Part shown: piece after piece, positions 1 to 11,995 of the stretch
How the letters are laid out: each line of letters starts with the position of its first letter
Position numbering within the stretch: the stretch's first letter is position 1
Assembly: GCA_045837725.1 (NCBI GenBank)
Contig: JBEWZL010000066.1
Coordinates: 310,001-374,000, forward strand
DNA: 64,000 bases
Source of the DNA: Vermamoeba vermiformis
Lineage: Eukaryota > Tubulinea > Echinamoebida
Reading direction: 5' to 3'
Notes under the pieces: generated by a model
What the model was told of the DNA's origin: nothing
Database searches by the model: none
What the model saw: only the letters and a program-made list of their open reading frames with translations
Made by a program: the position numbers and the translations under genes

Positions 1-1647
1 TGGATGAGCCAACGACGGGTCTAGATAGTGCCGCGGCGTATCAAATAATGACACTGATCAGTTCCACCGCGAAAAGCTTGAACATTGCAGGTATATTATT
101 ACACCTGAGTATCAGCACTACACTTAGCTAATCGCCAATAGTTCTGGCCACAATACACCAGCCCAGCGTACATACATTTGAGGTGTTCGATCAAGTGTTA
201 TTGCTCGCAAAAGTACGTAGCATCCATTTTCATCATTCAACTAAGCGACACCAGGGTCAAACAGTCTATTTCGGACCTACAAACAAGATGCAGGAGTACT
301 TTGAACACGACCTCAGAAAGCCACTGCCGAGGAATGTCAGTCCTCCAGACCATTATATCGACACTGTCAACACGGACTTTGACACCGTGTCAGATCTAGA
401 GCAGATCACGACCTATTGGGCGATGAACCGCGAGTTAAGCGTGCTCGATCAGATTGCTGAATTAGATCAAAGAGCGAGTGCGAGTGACACTAAAACACAA
501 CAAGCATTTCAATCCGATTTTGTATCGCAGGTACGTACTGTGTTTCCAAATAAGGAAGTTGCTGATTGTACGAACGATAGACGGGCTGGTTGGTCCACCG
601 CAGCATGAAGATTATTCAGCGAGACTACGTATCGTACATCATTCGCATTCTATCAGCGTCTGCAGGTGCAATACTGATGGGCAGTTTGTGGTACAAGTTG
701 CCGAATGACACCGATCACCTGCGCGGGTACTATGGAATCGCCTACAATGTAGCACTCATCAATGCGTTCTCGTTGATTGCCAGTATACCTGACAGTACGT
801 AGCAGATCGCATTCAGCTGAGAGATATTCTAACCAAGCTGCAGTGTTGACGGAGCGGATCCGATTCAGTCACGAGCACTCAAATGGCTACTATCGCGTGT
901 TTTCGTGGTTTCTCGCTGCGAATATAATGTCGTCTTTATATCTGTTGGTTGTCTCGCTGTGTTTTTCTGCCATTGCTTTCTTTATGGTACGACCAGTGAA
1001 TGTTCAGCCAGTGAAAAAACCAGGCAAATAACAATGTTATTTGCTCAGGTTGGTTTCACTGAGAGCGTTGAAAGATTCTTCATATTTGAAGCGATTGTCT
1101 TATTGCTCCTGCTGTGTGGTGAAGGTAAGAGAAGGGCGTAGTTTGTTATATTTGCTCACCAATTGTCCTAGCACTGCTGCAGATGATCAGTGTCCTCGTA
1201 CCTCTGTCGTCAATAGCCACAACACTTGGATTGGTCGTAGCAGGACTGTCAGGAGCACTGTCGGGAGTGTTCATCCGTGAGTCAATAGCTCAATTATAGT
1301 ACGTTGACTGACTTGCCATAGGGTTCAATAACATGCCCGTCTATTGGGTATGGGCTAAGTGGCTCAGTTTCTTTCACTACGGTGTCAATGCACTGATGCT
1401 CAATCAGTATCAAGGCACTGATGTGACGTGCATCCCTACAAAGCTACGCCCATGTCCTAACGTCAATGTCGATCAAGTGGCAGTTATCTCGGGAGATGAA
1501 TTGATCCGACAACTGGATCTGACTTTCACGGACATTGGTTATCCGCTGTATTGTCTCATCGCTTATTTTGTTGTGCACAAAACAATCACTTTGATTGCTC
1601 TCTGCGGTGTTACTAGGCAATCCCAAAATAAAAATAGCACAAAGTGA
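1..1647 (+). CDS. ABCG-family ABC transporter, 3' part (5' end outside window)
   Basis: The window opens inside the nucleotide-binding domain: Walker B/D-loop DEPTTGLDS, then TIHQPS (H-loop), then GQTVYFGP, the classic ABCG order. An ABC-2 type membrane domain follows, with several hydrophobic helices and the ABCG-like stretch around RFSHEHSNGYYRVFSW. NBD-before-TMD order marks an ABCG (White/PDR-like) exporter, which couples ATP hydrolysis to export of lipids or hydrophobic compounds across a membrane. Exons are joined by short introns, for example 91-141, 213-254 and 531-580, with others near 792, 988, 1125 and 1277; the protein reads in frame across them. The stop codon is at 1645-1647. 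Walker A and the signature motif lie upstream of the window. The ORF is about 440 residues here, consistent with the C-terminal two thirds of a half-size transporter, though a full-size C-terminal half is possible. The substrate cannot be inferred. Confidence 0.9.
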
Positions 1648-1671
1648 GCTCTGATCTTGGTACCAACTGAC

Positions 1672-4600
1672 TTACTCTTTAATGCCGACTTGATACAATA
1701 TCCAAGCATAGTACTCGGCACGTTCTTTCAACAAGTCATATCGACCTGATGCACCAAAGTGACCTTGCACCATTTCAGTCTTGATGAGCAGTTGATTGTT
1801 GTCAGTCTTCATCGTCCTCAGCTTGGCCACGTACTTGGCTGGTTCCCAGTACGCCACACGAGGATCATTAATGCCCGTGTTGATGTGAATGGCTGGGTAA
1901 TCAGTTTTGCGAATGTTGTCGTAGGGCGAATACGACAGCATATAGTGGTAGTACTGCTGGTCTTGAGGATTGCCTAATTAGGAAATGTCAGTCACGTGAT
2001 CGTTGTGAGTGCCAGCGTCTATCTTATACTCACCCCACTCCTCGTATTCGTTGACTGTCAATGGCAGTGATGGGTCCAACATGGTGTTGATCACATCGAC
2101 GAATGGAACACGTACCAGTGCGGCCTGTATTCGAGTTAGTATGCTTCATACGACCTCGTTGGTAAGTTGTAACACGTACTCGATACAGTTCTGGGCGCAT
2201 ATTCATCACGGCACAAATCAACAGACCACCTGCACTGCCACCTTGGATCACGAGCTTGTTCGATGAGGTGTATTTCTACACGTGGTATTTAGTATACTAT
2301 TGCCGTATGAGGCAGGTACTACTTACGTTTGTCAGTAAATATTCAGAGCAAGCAATAAAGTCGTAAAAAGTATTCTTCTTCTTCAACAGTTTGCCGTCTT
2401 CGTACCAAGATCTGCCCAACTCACCGCCACCTCTGTTCGATGTCGATTAGTTCACCAAGTATTAGAGAATTACCATACGTACCTAATGTGAGCATAAGCG
2501 AAGACAAATCCTCGATCAAGCAATGAGATCAAGTTCTCGTTGAAATCCGGATCGATCGAGACTTCATAAGCTCCATAACCGTACTAAAAATTATATTAGT
2601 ACCAATTTAAATATATATATATATGTAAAGTAATGTATGATCCCCTCTGAGCAATCAATCAACCATCATGTAACGACTGTGCTTTAGGACCACTCAAATA
2701 AATATCAACAAGCATGCAATGCGCTATTAATATCTATATCGACTTGATTGATATAGGAGATAACACCTTCTCGATGCACTCAAATGTTATGAGACAAGGA
2801 GGCCGTTTCTCCCTCAAAATAATTTGCGGATCTAACCATCAAGATCGGATCCAATTACTTAAATAGTACTATTAGTGTATACTTACCAGCATCATTGGGT
2901 TAGACCCGTCGTGTTTGAACAAGTCCTTGCGATAGACGAGCGAGATTGGTACTTTAACACCGTCGTGTGAGGGTGCAAACACACGAACAGTCTCGTACTT
3001 GGAGGCGTCATATCCGAGCACCGGCTGCGTCTTGACCACGTGTGTCTCGCGCGTGGACATGTTGTAGTCGATGACACTGCGCGGTGTGACCATGCTGCTG
3101 TACTTGAATCTATTGGCTCGTAATTAGCAAGGCTGTTCTAACGCGTCAAACTCATCACTCGACACGAGTGCACGTACCGGAACAGTTCCGTGTCGTATTC
3201 CAAATTAGTATCGGGCTCCAAACTGTACACTGTCTCGGAGTGCTTCACAGTGTGGATTTCACCTAAAGACAGCTCTTAGAACCAATCTCAAATTTAACAA
3301 ATTACTTTCATGTCTTACCAGTAGTCGTGTCCATGACGCGCAAATATTGCAAACCTCCCTCGCGCGTGAACAACTGCAAAGGTAGGTGATAAGGGAGATA
3401 TCTTTGGCAATACAATCGCAGCCAGTACGTACCACTAAGTGCTTCTTGAACACATTCATAATTTCAATCTTCACGCTCGGGTTGTGCGGCACCAACTCGC
3501 GCCACTTTGATCTGTCCTCGAACGAGTTCTAACAAATGACAGTCAGTGTCAGAACAACGACTTTGACACGTGTCAAACTAATAGTGTCAAATCTCGTGTC
3601 AAAATTACGTACCACATCAGTGATCATCACACGATTGTTGTGCGCCTCTTCATTGGTCAAGATAATAAAATGACCGTTTTGATGTTCGATTGTGTACTAT
3701 TATTGAAAAATTAAGGGTCAGATCTAGAGTCATATTAAGTAATGTCTTAAGCCTTACCTCTACATCTTGCTGTCTAGCGCGGAACAACTTAAAATTGCTG
3801 TTCTGCGGCACATCAGCATCGAGCACACGTATTTCAGTGGCAGTGCGGCTCATGCTTGCAATGAACACGTACTTGCCGTCTTGAGACTTGTACAGCTGCA
3901 CACGGAACTTCTCGTCCGTTTCTGAGAATTAAATAATATTAATACTGTATTAATAGTATTATTTATTCGACTTCGTACCAGTGTAGAGAAGCTCGTCGCT
4001 GGCTGAATCCGTTCCCAAAACATGTTTCCAGAGCTTGAAAGGACTAAAATAGCGATGTCAGGTAATAAATGGGTAATAAGAATATTTAAGCTCGAGATCG
4101 AAGTGTATGTACCAAAAGATCTATTAAGAAAAAACATACCGCTCAGCATGATCCATAGTAGTATAATATAAAGTCTTGTTATCATTGTTCCACTCTAATG
4201 AGCTCTCAGTATTCTCAATTCTGTCTTCAAAGACTTGACCAGTGGCCAGATCTTTGACTTGGACTTGAAACTTCTCTCGGCCAATGTAATCGACTGAATA
4301 AGCCAAGAACTTTTGATCCGGACTCAATTTAAGGAGGCCTAAGACACATGTTGTTTGATTCTTGGCTAATTCGTTCTGATCCAGTACCGGCTACAAAATG
4401 ATAAATAATGAGAATTAAATATGAGTTGATAGTAGTCTTACCTCTTCAGGTCCATTTAACCCTTTAGTGCGCGTTCTTATCTTATATTGAAGGCCTTCAA
4501 CGGTTTTAACGCTGCAGTATTGAAGTCAGTACGCGGATCTGAATTTTTGAAAAGATAATTCTACGTGCATGTAATAGTATTCTCCATTCTTATAAGGAGG

Positions 4601-5055
4601 CTCAACATCAGTTTCTTTAATTCTCGACACTAATTCTTTGTAAATTGTATCAGCTAGCGGCTTCTGTTCGGCGATCACATCTGGGATGCGAAAAGTGAGT
4701 TCATTTGCACGAATTAGTCTTAATTTAGTTGTAAAATAGAAAAATTACCAAGTCTATATTTGTTTTCGGCCTCTAGATAGTCCAACACCTCCTGATTGGT
4801 CTTGTCTCTGAGCCAAAAATACGGATCGTCATGTTTGTTTCCGTGGATGTCCCACAAATGCGACTTTTTGGCCGCAAGGGGTGGTTTAATAGTGTTCTCT
4901 GAATATGTAATCATGTTACTATGTCTGTTCGTCGTGTTTGTACTGTACAGCAAGATCGCTGCCAGCAAGATCAGCAGTGTCAAAATTAACTGTAGTTTGT
5001 CTATTTTAATAGTAATGCCAATTAGACATACTTTAAAATAATTTAGTAATTTCAT
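1672..5055 (-). CDS. Prolyl oligopeptidase family (S9A) peptidase, oligopeptidase B-like
   Basis: A serine peptidase that would cut short peptides, in the oligopeptidase B (PtrB) family usually after basic residues. The N-terminal motif [10 protein letters not shown], the beta-propeller segment and the catalytic domain are assembled from about a dozen exons separated by short introns. Catalytic elements visible are the nucleophile elbow GGSAGG (near 2235), the Asp region [11 protein letters not shown] (near 1860) and the His region [10 protein letters not shown] (near 1750). The preceding block [12 protein letters not shown] and AHIRGGGELG also match the family. I place the start at the ATG at 5055, giving an N-terminus with a hydrophobic segment (about residues 17-35) before the conserved domain, so the enzyme may be membrane-anchored; most family members are soluble. 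The 3' end lies only 25 bp from the convergent ABCG gene. One intron carries a perfect 16-bp palindrome (3562-3577). Confidence 0.88.
3562..3577. repeat. Recurrent palindrome TTTGACACGTGTCAAA
   Basis: A perfect 16-bp palindrome inside an intron of the oligopeptidase gene. Its 12-bp core TGACACGTGTCA recurs at 7916-7927, 11679-11690, 13442-13453, 45924-45935 and 63414-63425. The centre is an E-box-type CACGTG. Confidence 0.85.
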
Positions 5056-6087
5056 ATTTAGATTTAATAGCAAATAAAATTGAAAATAAATGCAAAAAAA
5101 TGTTGGATCTGACGTGGCACTGCCGAAATTTTGACGTATTAATATTGTTGCTCTATTATAGTGTACCTATTTTCGAAGTTGTACTGTACAATCGGTTTAT
5201 TGACAGATGTGTTGAATTTCGAGTGAGACCAGATCTTGCCCGAGAATTCAACTTGGTTCCAACAGGATTAATGCCTTGATAAAATAAGCTATTAGGTCGT
5301 ATTAATTTTTGTATGAGTTTAGCACAGGTGAAAGACATGTGGTTCTCCTAATAAAATAAATTGCTAATAATTACCAAAAAAATCTATTTCAAATTTAATT
5401 AACAGCTTCGCTGTGCCTGACCAAACGATAAATTTAGGTTAATTATTCAATAGTAATAGTGGCAGGGTAGAGTCTTGCTACAAGTGAAAAGTTAAAGCGT
5501 TTGGTGAATCCTCAACAAAATTTCCACCGTAACCGCGACAAATGCAAAGGTCATAATTAAAACGCGTACCTGTGTTATAGAATCAGTTAACAATGTTAAG
5601 AATTAACCAACAAAATCCTCACAAGACTTGGCGAAAAAGAAGGAGAAGAAGGACGCATTAATTTCAATAAGGCCAATTCAACTTAGAATCCACGACGTAA
5701 GGATGAAAGTCTTATAATGATATCTGAAGCTATATCTCTTAGCTGAAAAACAGAATATAATATAATCTTTTTTGGACTCATGTCTAGACACAAGTTCGGT
5801 CCAAACGTCCACGTCCAGTTCTCATGTTTTGTAACGATTTAATCTTCGATTATTTCGCAAAAACGAAATAGTGATTGCCATATTAGCACATTATAGCTTC
5901 CGCTACCACGTGCCCCGCAATATTTATTTCTTTTTAACTGCAGTTTGGGTGCAATTTCAAAGCTTTGAAACAACACCACTTGTTGTCAACACGCACTAGC
6001 AAGTCAAAGTGTTATCATAGCAGTGGTGCATTGATCATTTATTATTTGTTTCTTTCTATTTATTTGTTTAGTTTGACGCGATCATAG
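5056..6087. other. Intergenic region between divergent peptidase and DOMON-b561 genes
   Basis: About 1 kb between the starts of two divergently transcribed genes, presumably carrying both promoters. It is AT-rich. A reverse-strand ORF (5156-5338) encodes about 60 residues ending RLYSTTSK, with the basic/hydroxylated look of a mitochondrial targeting peptide. It could be an upstream exon of the peptidase, but I could not connect it with a convincing splice. No RNA gene was recognised. Confidence 0.4.
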
Positions 6088-9000
6088 ATGCGTCTCAAAT
6101 CAAGCGGAATCGCTGTAATCGTGCTTATTGCACTATGCATATCATTAGTACAAGGTAAATACCAAGTAGAAGTTGCTAATAAGTCTTTTCTCGATTAATT
6201 AAATTACGCGGCTAATCCGATCGCACCATGAAATTAGTACTCATGACTTGTATTATAATAGGCCAGCGTACCTATACTAACTGCGTTTATCTGGACGGGC
6301 ATTCAAATATGCGCTTGTCATGGAATCTAACGGACACGGAGATATTAGGCTCGATTGAAGGCGATATTGGCGACGGCTGGATGGGTAAGCATACAATAAT
6401 ATTAAATAATTATTATTTGTCGATTTTTCCGTCTTCACGACAATTAATTTGGATCTACTTCAAAATAGCGTTCGGAATTGCTTTGGGGTCCGAATTCTAC
6501 ATGACTAGCGACGGACAGGGTACCGATGCTATCGTTGGTGCTATGCGTGACGACGGAGCATGCAATAATGGCTGCATTCGCGATTACTGGTAAATCCAGC
6601 TTTCTGTTGTAGCTTCTTTCGCAAAATTTTCAATTAGTTTCTCACTTCGCATTCATAAATAGGATTTATGCATATGCTACACCACGTCTGGATACTTCGC
6701 AAGATGTTCAGCTCGTTAGCGCGAATAGGACAGGCAACCACGTGACATTACATTTCAGACGTTTGTTGAACACTAATGATACTGCTGAGGACCGCGTAAG
6801 TCGATATTAGATGAACAAGAACTATATATTATAGCCAGGCTCATATACATACAAAATTTCCTTATTGGGATCTTGTTCCCTTTTGGGGATAGCGATCGAG
6901 ATCTTCAGCTAATTAAGATGAAATTAGGCAATTAATACGACAATTCAACGCATTAACTGGGCGTATAACACCAATAAAGATGCCCTCAATAGCAACGGTA
7001 CTCTAATGATGCGCCATGAAAATCAAGGCACTTTGTTGCTGAACTTGACTGCGCCATGTAAGGACTTATTAATGCCGATTATAAGCACCATAATTAATAC
7101 TAATATAATGTAGCGCAATGCGTGCTTCAAGCTCAAACAACTACCTTCACCAATCACGACGGCAATTATCGTGCCTCATGGGTCATCGATCAGACAGCAG
7201 GCACCATCACTGTCACTGCTAAAGCTAAGACTAAAGGTACGCATATACCAAATAAGGAAATAATTTTAAAATTAACATTATCTCGCATAGGCTGGGTCAG
7301 TTTTGGATTTAACACCAAGCCAGGCATGACTGGTGGTGACGTCATTGTCGGTACGTTGCATTCATTTCCAAGCAATAAATGAGACTCACACAGCGTGTTA
7401 CATCTAGGCTGGATCGGCCCTAACAACAGCACTGTCGTGACTGATCGGACAGCAGTCAAAGAAGAGTTGCCCGTGCTCGACACTTCGCTGCCGAACGGTG
7501 CTAATGACGTGACTAACGCGCAGGCTTACACTGAAGTGATTGACGGCGCTACATTCACCGTGATTGTGTTCACGCGTCAGTTAGTCACCAATGATCCCAA
7601 CGACATTGCATTGATTGACGGTGACGCCACACCAACCTACTTGATGTGGGCGTATGGTGGCGATGCCTCTGTGCACGGCGATAAATTTGATCAAGTAAGT
7701 TATCTCGCGAAGAAAGTGCCTAAAGATCGCTATATTAATTCATCATAGCACGTGGACGCTGGCTCAGAACAAATCAACTTCTTCGACGGTTGTATTGCTG
7801 CCCCTCGTTTGATGGGTTTCGCTCTTGAAAAGGCTCACGGCATGTTGATGGTGATTGGCTGGTTCTGCTTCTTGCCCATTGGTACGTATTACTTTGTTGA
7901 AGTAACCAAACTCGTTGACACGTGTCACTTCAGGCATGTTCGCCTCGCGCTACATGAAGACCATGACACCGCGCTGGTTCCCCACACACGTCGCCCTGCA
8001 GACTATTGGTGTGGCCATGATCATCGTCAGCTTCATCATTATTGTCGTTGAACACAGCGGTGCTATTCATGTGGGCTTGCATCAGATCGTTGGTGTCATT
8101 GTGTTTGGATTGACACTTTCCTTGCCTCTGTTGGGCATTATTGCTGACAGAATGTTCGATCCTAAACGCAAGTCTGCTCCTGTTTTCCCCGATCAGGTAC
8201 GCACATTGCCCATTATTGAAAGTTCCAGTCGGATCTAACTTAATGCAGCTCCACTGGTGGATCGGTCGCCTTACCTTCTTGGGTGCCATTGTCAACGTGT
8301 TCTTTGGTATCTGGGAGTTCTCAGTCTATTCAATTCTGCTCTGGGTCTTCGCTGCTGCATGGCTCATTCTCACTCTCGTCGTGCTCATCGTGCAAGAACG
8401 ACGTGTCGGTCAAACACACGAACAAGACTACAAAGAAATTGAAATCAAGAGTGACTCTGAAAGCAGTGCCTCTAGTACGTGAAATCAATCCCTACTTGTT
8501 TCCACTGGATCTAATTTATTCACAGCACTCACTTCCAGCAAGCGCACGTTGAACAAAGTAGAACAAAAGAACAACTTGAACACTTTCATCGTGTACATTG
8601 TGTAAGTATAATAGTGGGTCGTTGATTAGTACAATAATAATTAACGTGCAACACTAGTTTGAGCGCTGCACTCGTCTTAGCCTTCTGCGTGGTGCTTGGC
8701 ATAACCCAACCTTTTGGACACCGTCTGTTCGATAGTAAGTCGTATCCTAATTTCGCAAACATGATACTAATAGGCTGCTAGCTGACGGTCAGTTGTGCAT
8801 GAGATTTGACAAGTACCAAGTTAAGCCCGTTGAAACTGCTTACGTTTGCCGGTAAGTTCTGTCGCTGATTATATTTGGCTTATACTATGTGCCTAATTAT
8901 CTCGCAGTGGTTTTATGTTCCCGCAAGATCGTCCCTATCACGTGCTCAAATTCGAACCTATTCTCGACAACCCAGCCTACGTGCATCACATGATCTTGTA

Positions 9001-9991
9001 TTCTGTGCCCGAGTACGTGGACAAAGAGTACTTCTCGTGCGGTGAAACTCCTCCTGGCGCATTCCCGCTGTACGCTTGGGCTGTGGGCATGGACACATTT
9101 GAAACACCCGAGAACGTTGGCTTTAGAGTCGGACGAGGTACGCCACTAAATGAATCCCATCATATATAGTCCGCTCATATCTTATTACTAGATGCTGTCA
9201 CGCAATACATTGTGCTCGAGATTCATTACAACAATCCCGAAAAGACCTCTGGCATTGTTGACTCATCTGGTGTGCGCATGACCATGACAGCGGATCTGAG
9301 ACCCATCGATGCAGGTATCTTCGTGCTCGGTGTTGATACTGGCAGCATCAATATCCCTGCTAACACCGACATCTACGAGGTAAGACATAATTTATTTAAA
9401 AAGACTATTAAACAGAAAGGGCTACTAACAGCATTGTAGATGACATCAACGTGCGGTGCCAAACAAACCAACAGTTTGCCGCCTGCCAACAAAGTCAATG
9501 CCCTGGTCGATGACTACGTTATCTTCAGCTCGGGGTCTGCACATGCATCAACATGGTCGCCAGATTTACACTGAACAATTCAGGTACGTTTGACACGCGT
9601 CAAACTGTCACTTTGACACGCACACTAACCAATTCCACAGAGACAACCAGAAGATTGGTGATGTTGGCTGCAATGACTACTTTGACTTCCAACGTCAGAA
9701 ATTTACACCAGTCAATGTGACTCTCAAGCCCGGTGACCAGTTCATCACGCACTGTATTTGGAACACTACTGGCTCGGACCAGAATGTTAAAGGCTGCGAG
9801 TCGACCTCGTGCGAAATGTGCCTCAATTACATTGCTTATTACCCACAAATCCCTGGTGGTATGTACCAATCGTATTCTTTGTAATATTGTACTTGAGGTA
9901 ACTCATCTTGCGTGTAGGTGGTGGCAGTTGCGTCGGCAAACCAACCGCAGTGGACAACCCCGTAAGACGACAAAACTGTCCCGCAAACTAA
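6088..9991 (+). CDS. DOMON-DOMON-cytochrome b561-copper type II monooxygenase fusion protein
   Basis: Predicted secretory-pathway membrane oxidoreductase. Order: signal peptide (MRLKSSGIAVIVLIALCISL), DOMON domain 1 (about 6260-7060), DOMON domain 2 (about 7115-7690), six-helix cytochrome b561 (about 7750-8440) with the four expected histidine segments (AHGMLM, HVALQ, GLHQIVG, LHWWIGR), a further membrane segment (about 8580-8710), then a Cu2_monooxygen domain of the dopamine beta-hydroxylase/PHM family. Copper ligands visible are YVHHMILY and EIHYNNPE for Cu-A/Cu-H, and LHMHQHG and EMCLNYIAYYP for Cu-B. In animals b561 supplies electrons from ascorbate to dopamine beta-hydroxylase as a separate protein; here donor and enzyme appear to share one chain. 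The frame breaks by +1 at a G4 run (9532-9535): one G too many just before the HMH copper motif. A poly(A)-like AATAAA follows at about 10020. The substrate is unknown. Confidence 0.85.
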
Positions 9992-10152
9992 ATGGAGTTC
10001 CAACTATTTATTTTCTGTTTAATAAAATACAAACCTTTTTATTTTTCGAATTCAGTGAAAGCACGTGCTGTTTAACTTGTGCAATCGTGCGCAAAAAGTA
10101 CAATTAAATATCTTCATCTCAAGACTAGCACTGCCACGCTTAAATTGTAACA

Positions 10153-11926
10153 ATGGATGTAAGATTTAAAGGCATATCTCGTTTTGATTTTGTTCACTAA
10201 CCGCGGATTTAGACGTTTGAGCCCATCGTTGAAGTATGCAGCCATGTCATTGAGGTGGAATTTCATGTATATATGTACCATATATTTGAGAAAGCAGGTA
10301 AGACACGACTTTTTTAAAATAACGGTAACGATCCCGCTCAAATTTTTAACCTCTTGTATCATAATCGATTGCATCAAAAATTACACGCCAAAATTACATT
10401 GCTTTTTATAAGCCACGGAGAGTAATTATCGACGTTCAATTTCAATTTAGTGATCCGGTCTGAAATTGCCAAGCGATTCAGTTTCACAATCTCATTGCAT
10501 CTTAATAGGTTACAAATTACATACTGTAAGAAACCCCACTCGAGACGATTATACACAATTGCCCTGCGAAAGTGTCGATCTAACGTTGATCAAACAAAAC
10601 GGGGACACAATAACGTAAGTATAACCACTTCTAAAGGCTATACTAAGTGTTATCTTTTTATAGACGCAAAGACGTTATTCCTGAAGCCTACTCAAATTGC
10701 CTCGACTTTTATGTACTGGATTTACCTCAACCAGCCTTCTTCCCCTCTTATTGGTGCCATACTTTATCCCCCAATGGTGTCGTATTAAAACAAGTAGTAT
10801 TTCAAACACTCGACAATCGCACCAAACTGCCATTCACGATGATTATTCCAGATTTTATGTTGAGGTACGCATTCGAGTCACATCCGCCCTTCATTAACCA
10901 TTTCACCTTGAAGTATTGAACTCGATGAAGTGAGAGCAGTTGAGTGGCGTACAGGACGTGGCCGTGAGTACCGTGTTGATTTTGTATCGATTCCAGATTT
11001 CATTCAACGACAACGACTGTACTCTCCGCTGGCAGCCAACAACACTGAGGAAAAACAGAACGAGAAATCACGTGCTCAACCGATCATCACCGACAAGATT
11101 GTGGACTTGAGACCCATTTGCCCACGCATATTCAATCAGGGCGATCTCGGCACTTGTGGCGTCACTAACTTCACCTCGTTGATCGAGTGGACCACGGGTA
11201 AATATCACAAAATATTACACGACTCCAGCATTAATGACACAAAATTTGTCACAGGCAAGAAGCTGTCCGTGCTGTTTTTGTACTGGAACACGCGTGTCAA
11301 AGTCGACAATCAACTGCACTACGATGACAGTGGTTCGGAGTATGACTCGATGATGAAAGCTGTCTTCGACTACGGCTTGTGCTCGGATGAGTTGTGGCCC
11401 TACAACACGGTCAAGTTCTTGGAAGAGCCTCCTAAAGAAGGTACGTATAAAGGTCCACGTGTCACGCAACGATGTACTAATGCTATCCATCTATTAGCTT
11501 ACGAAGAGGCTGAAAAGTGGATCAAATTCAAGCCCGAACAATTTCACGCACTTTCAACGCTCGATGAGATTAAACAAAGCTTGCGTCAGAAGCGACCAGT
11601 GCTCGCTGACATTATGTTTGGAGGTGAAGCTTATTGCAAGGGCGTGACGCGATCAGGACAAGTAAGTTGAACTTAATATGACACGTGTCATTGAGCATTC
11701 TAATCTGACACTTTGACAGGTGCCAAACATGCCACACGACAGCGTGGTAGTTGACAGCAACGAACACTCGTGTCTGATTGTCGGGTACAACGATGAGACC
11801 GCACAACTGATCATTCAGAACAGTTGGGGTACTGGTTGGGGTGTCGGTGGCTTTGGTTACGTGCCTTATGAGTACATTTTGACCAAACACTTCACGCACT
11901 TGACCACTTGGAATCCAGAACAATAA
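10153..11926 (+). CDS. C1-type (papain-like) cysteine peptidase of the DLRPxxP subtype
   Basis: The catalytic domain begins with VDLRPICPRIFNQGDLGTCGV, the DQGxLGSC signature in which Cys is the nucleophile. It continues to the His motif EHSCLIVGYND and the Asn motif QNSWGTGWG, so the full Cys-His-Asn triad is present. This subtype lacks the usual long papain proregion; here about 200 residues precede the domain without a recognisable family. Clear introns are about 11199-11254 and 11442-11498, plus one at about 11662-11719 that carries the palindrome TGACACGTGTCA. The 5' end is tentative: a 6-bp exon ATGGAT at 10153, an exon ending near 10296, and a region at 10440-10620 where the best reading moves by +1 (codons of one frame to 10500, another from about 10510). 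No signal peptide is evident. AATAAAA follows the stop at about 11957. Confidence 0.82.
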
Positions 11927-11995
11927 GCCAAGCGGACCTATTTTGTATTTGTATTGTAATAAAAGTATTGATTTCTTACGGCCAGTGAGATTTAT

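Noticed and set aside
5073-5073. A start for the oligopeptidase at 5073
   Set aside because: The codon there is TTG; the first ATG in frame is at 5055.
5592-5700. Short basic reading (HKTWRKRRRRR, or LAKKKEKK in another frame) resembling ribosomal protein L39/L41
   Set aside because: The frames stop at once and do not give the rest of either protein, so the resemblance is limited to a few basic residues.
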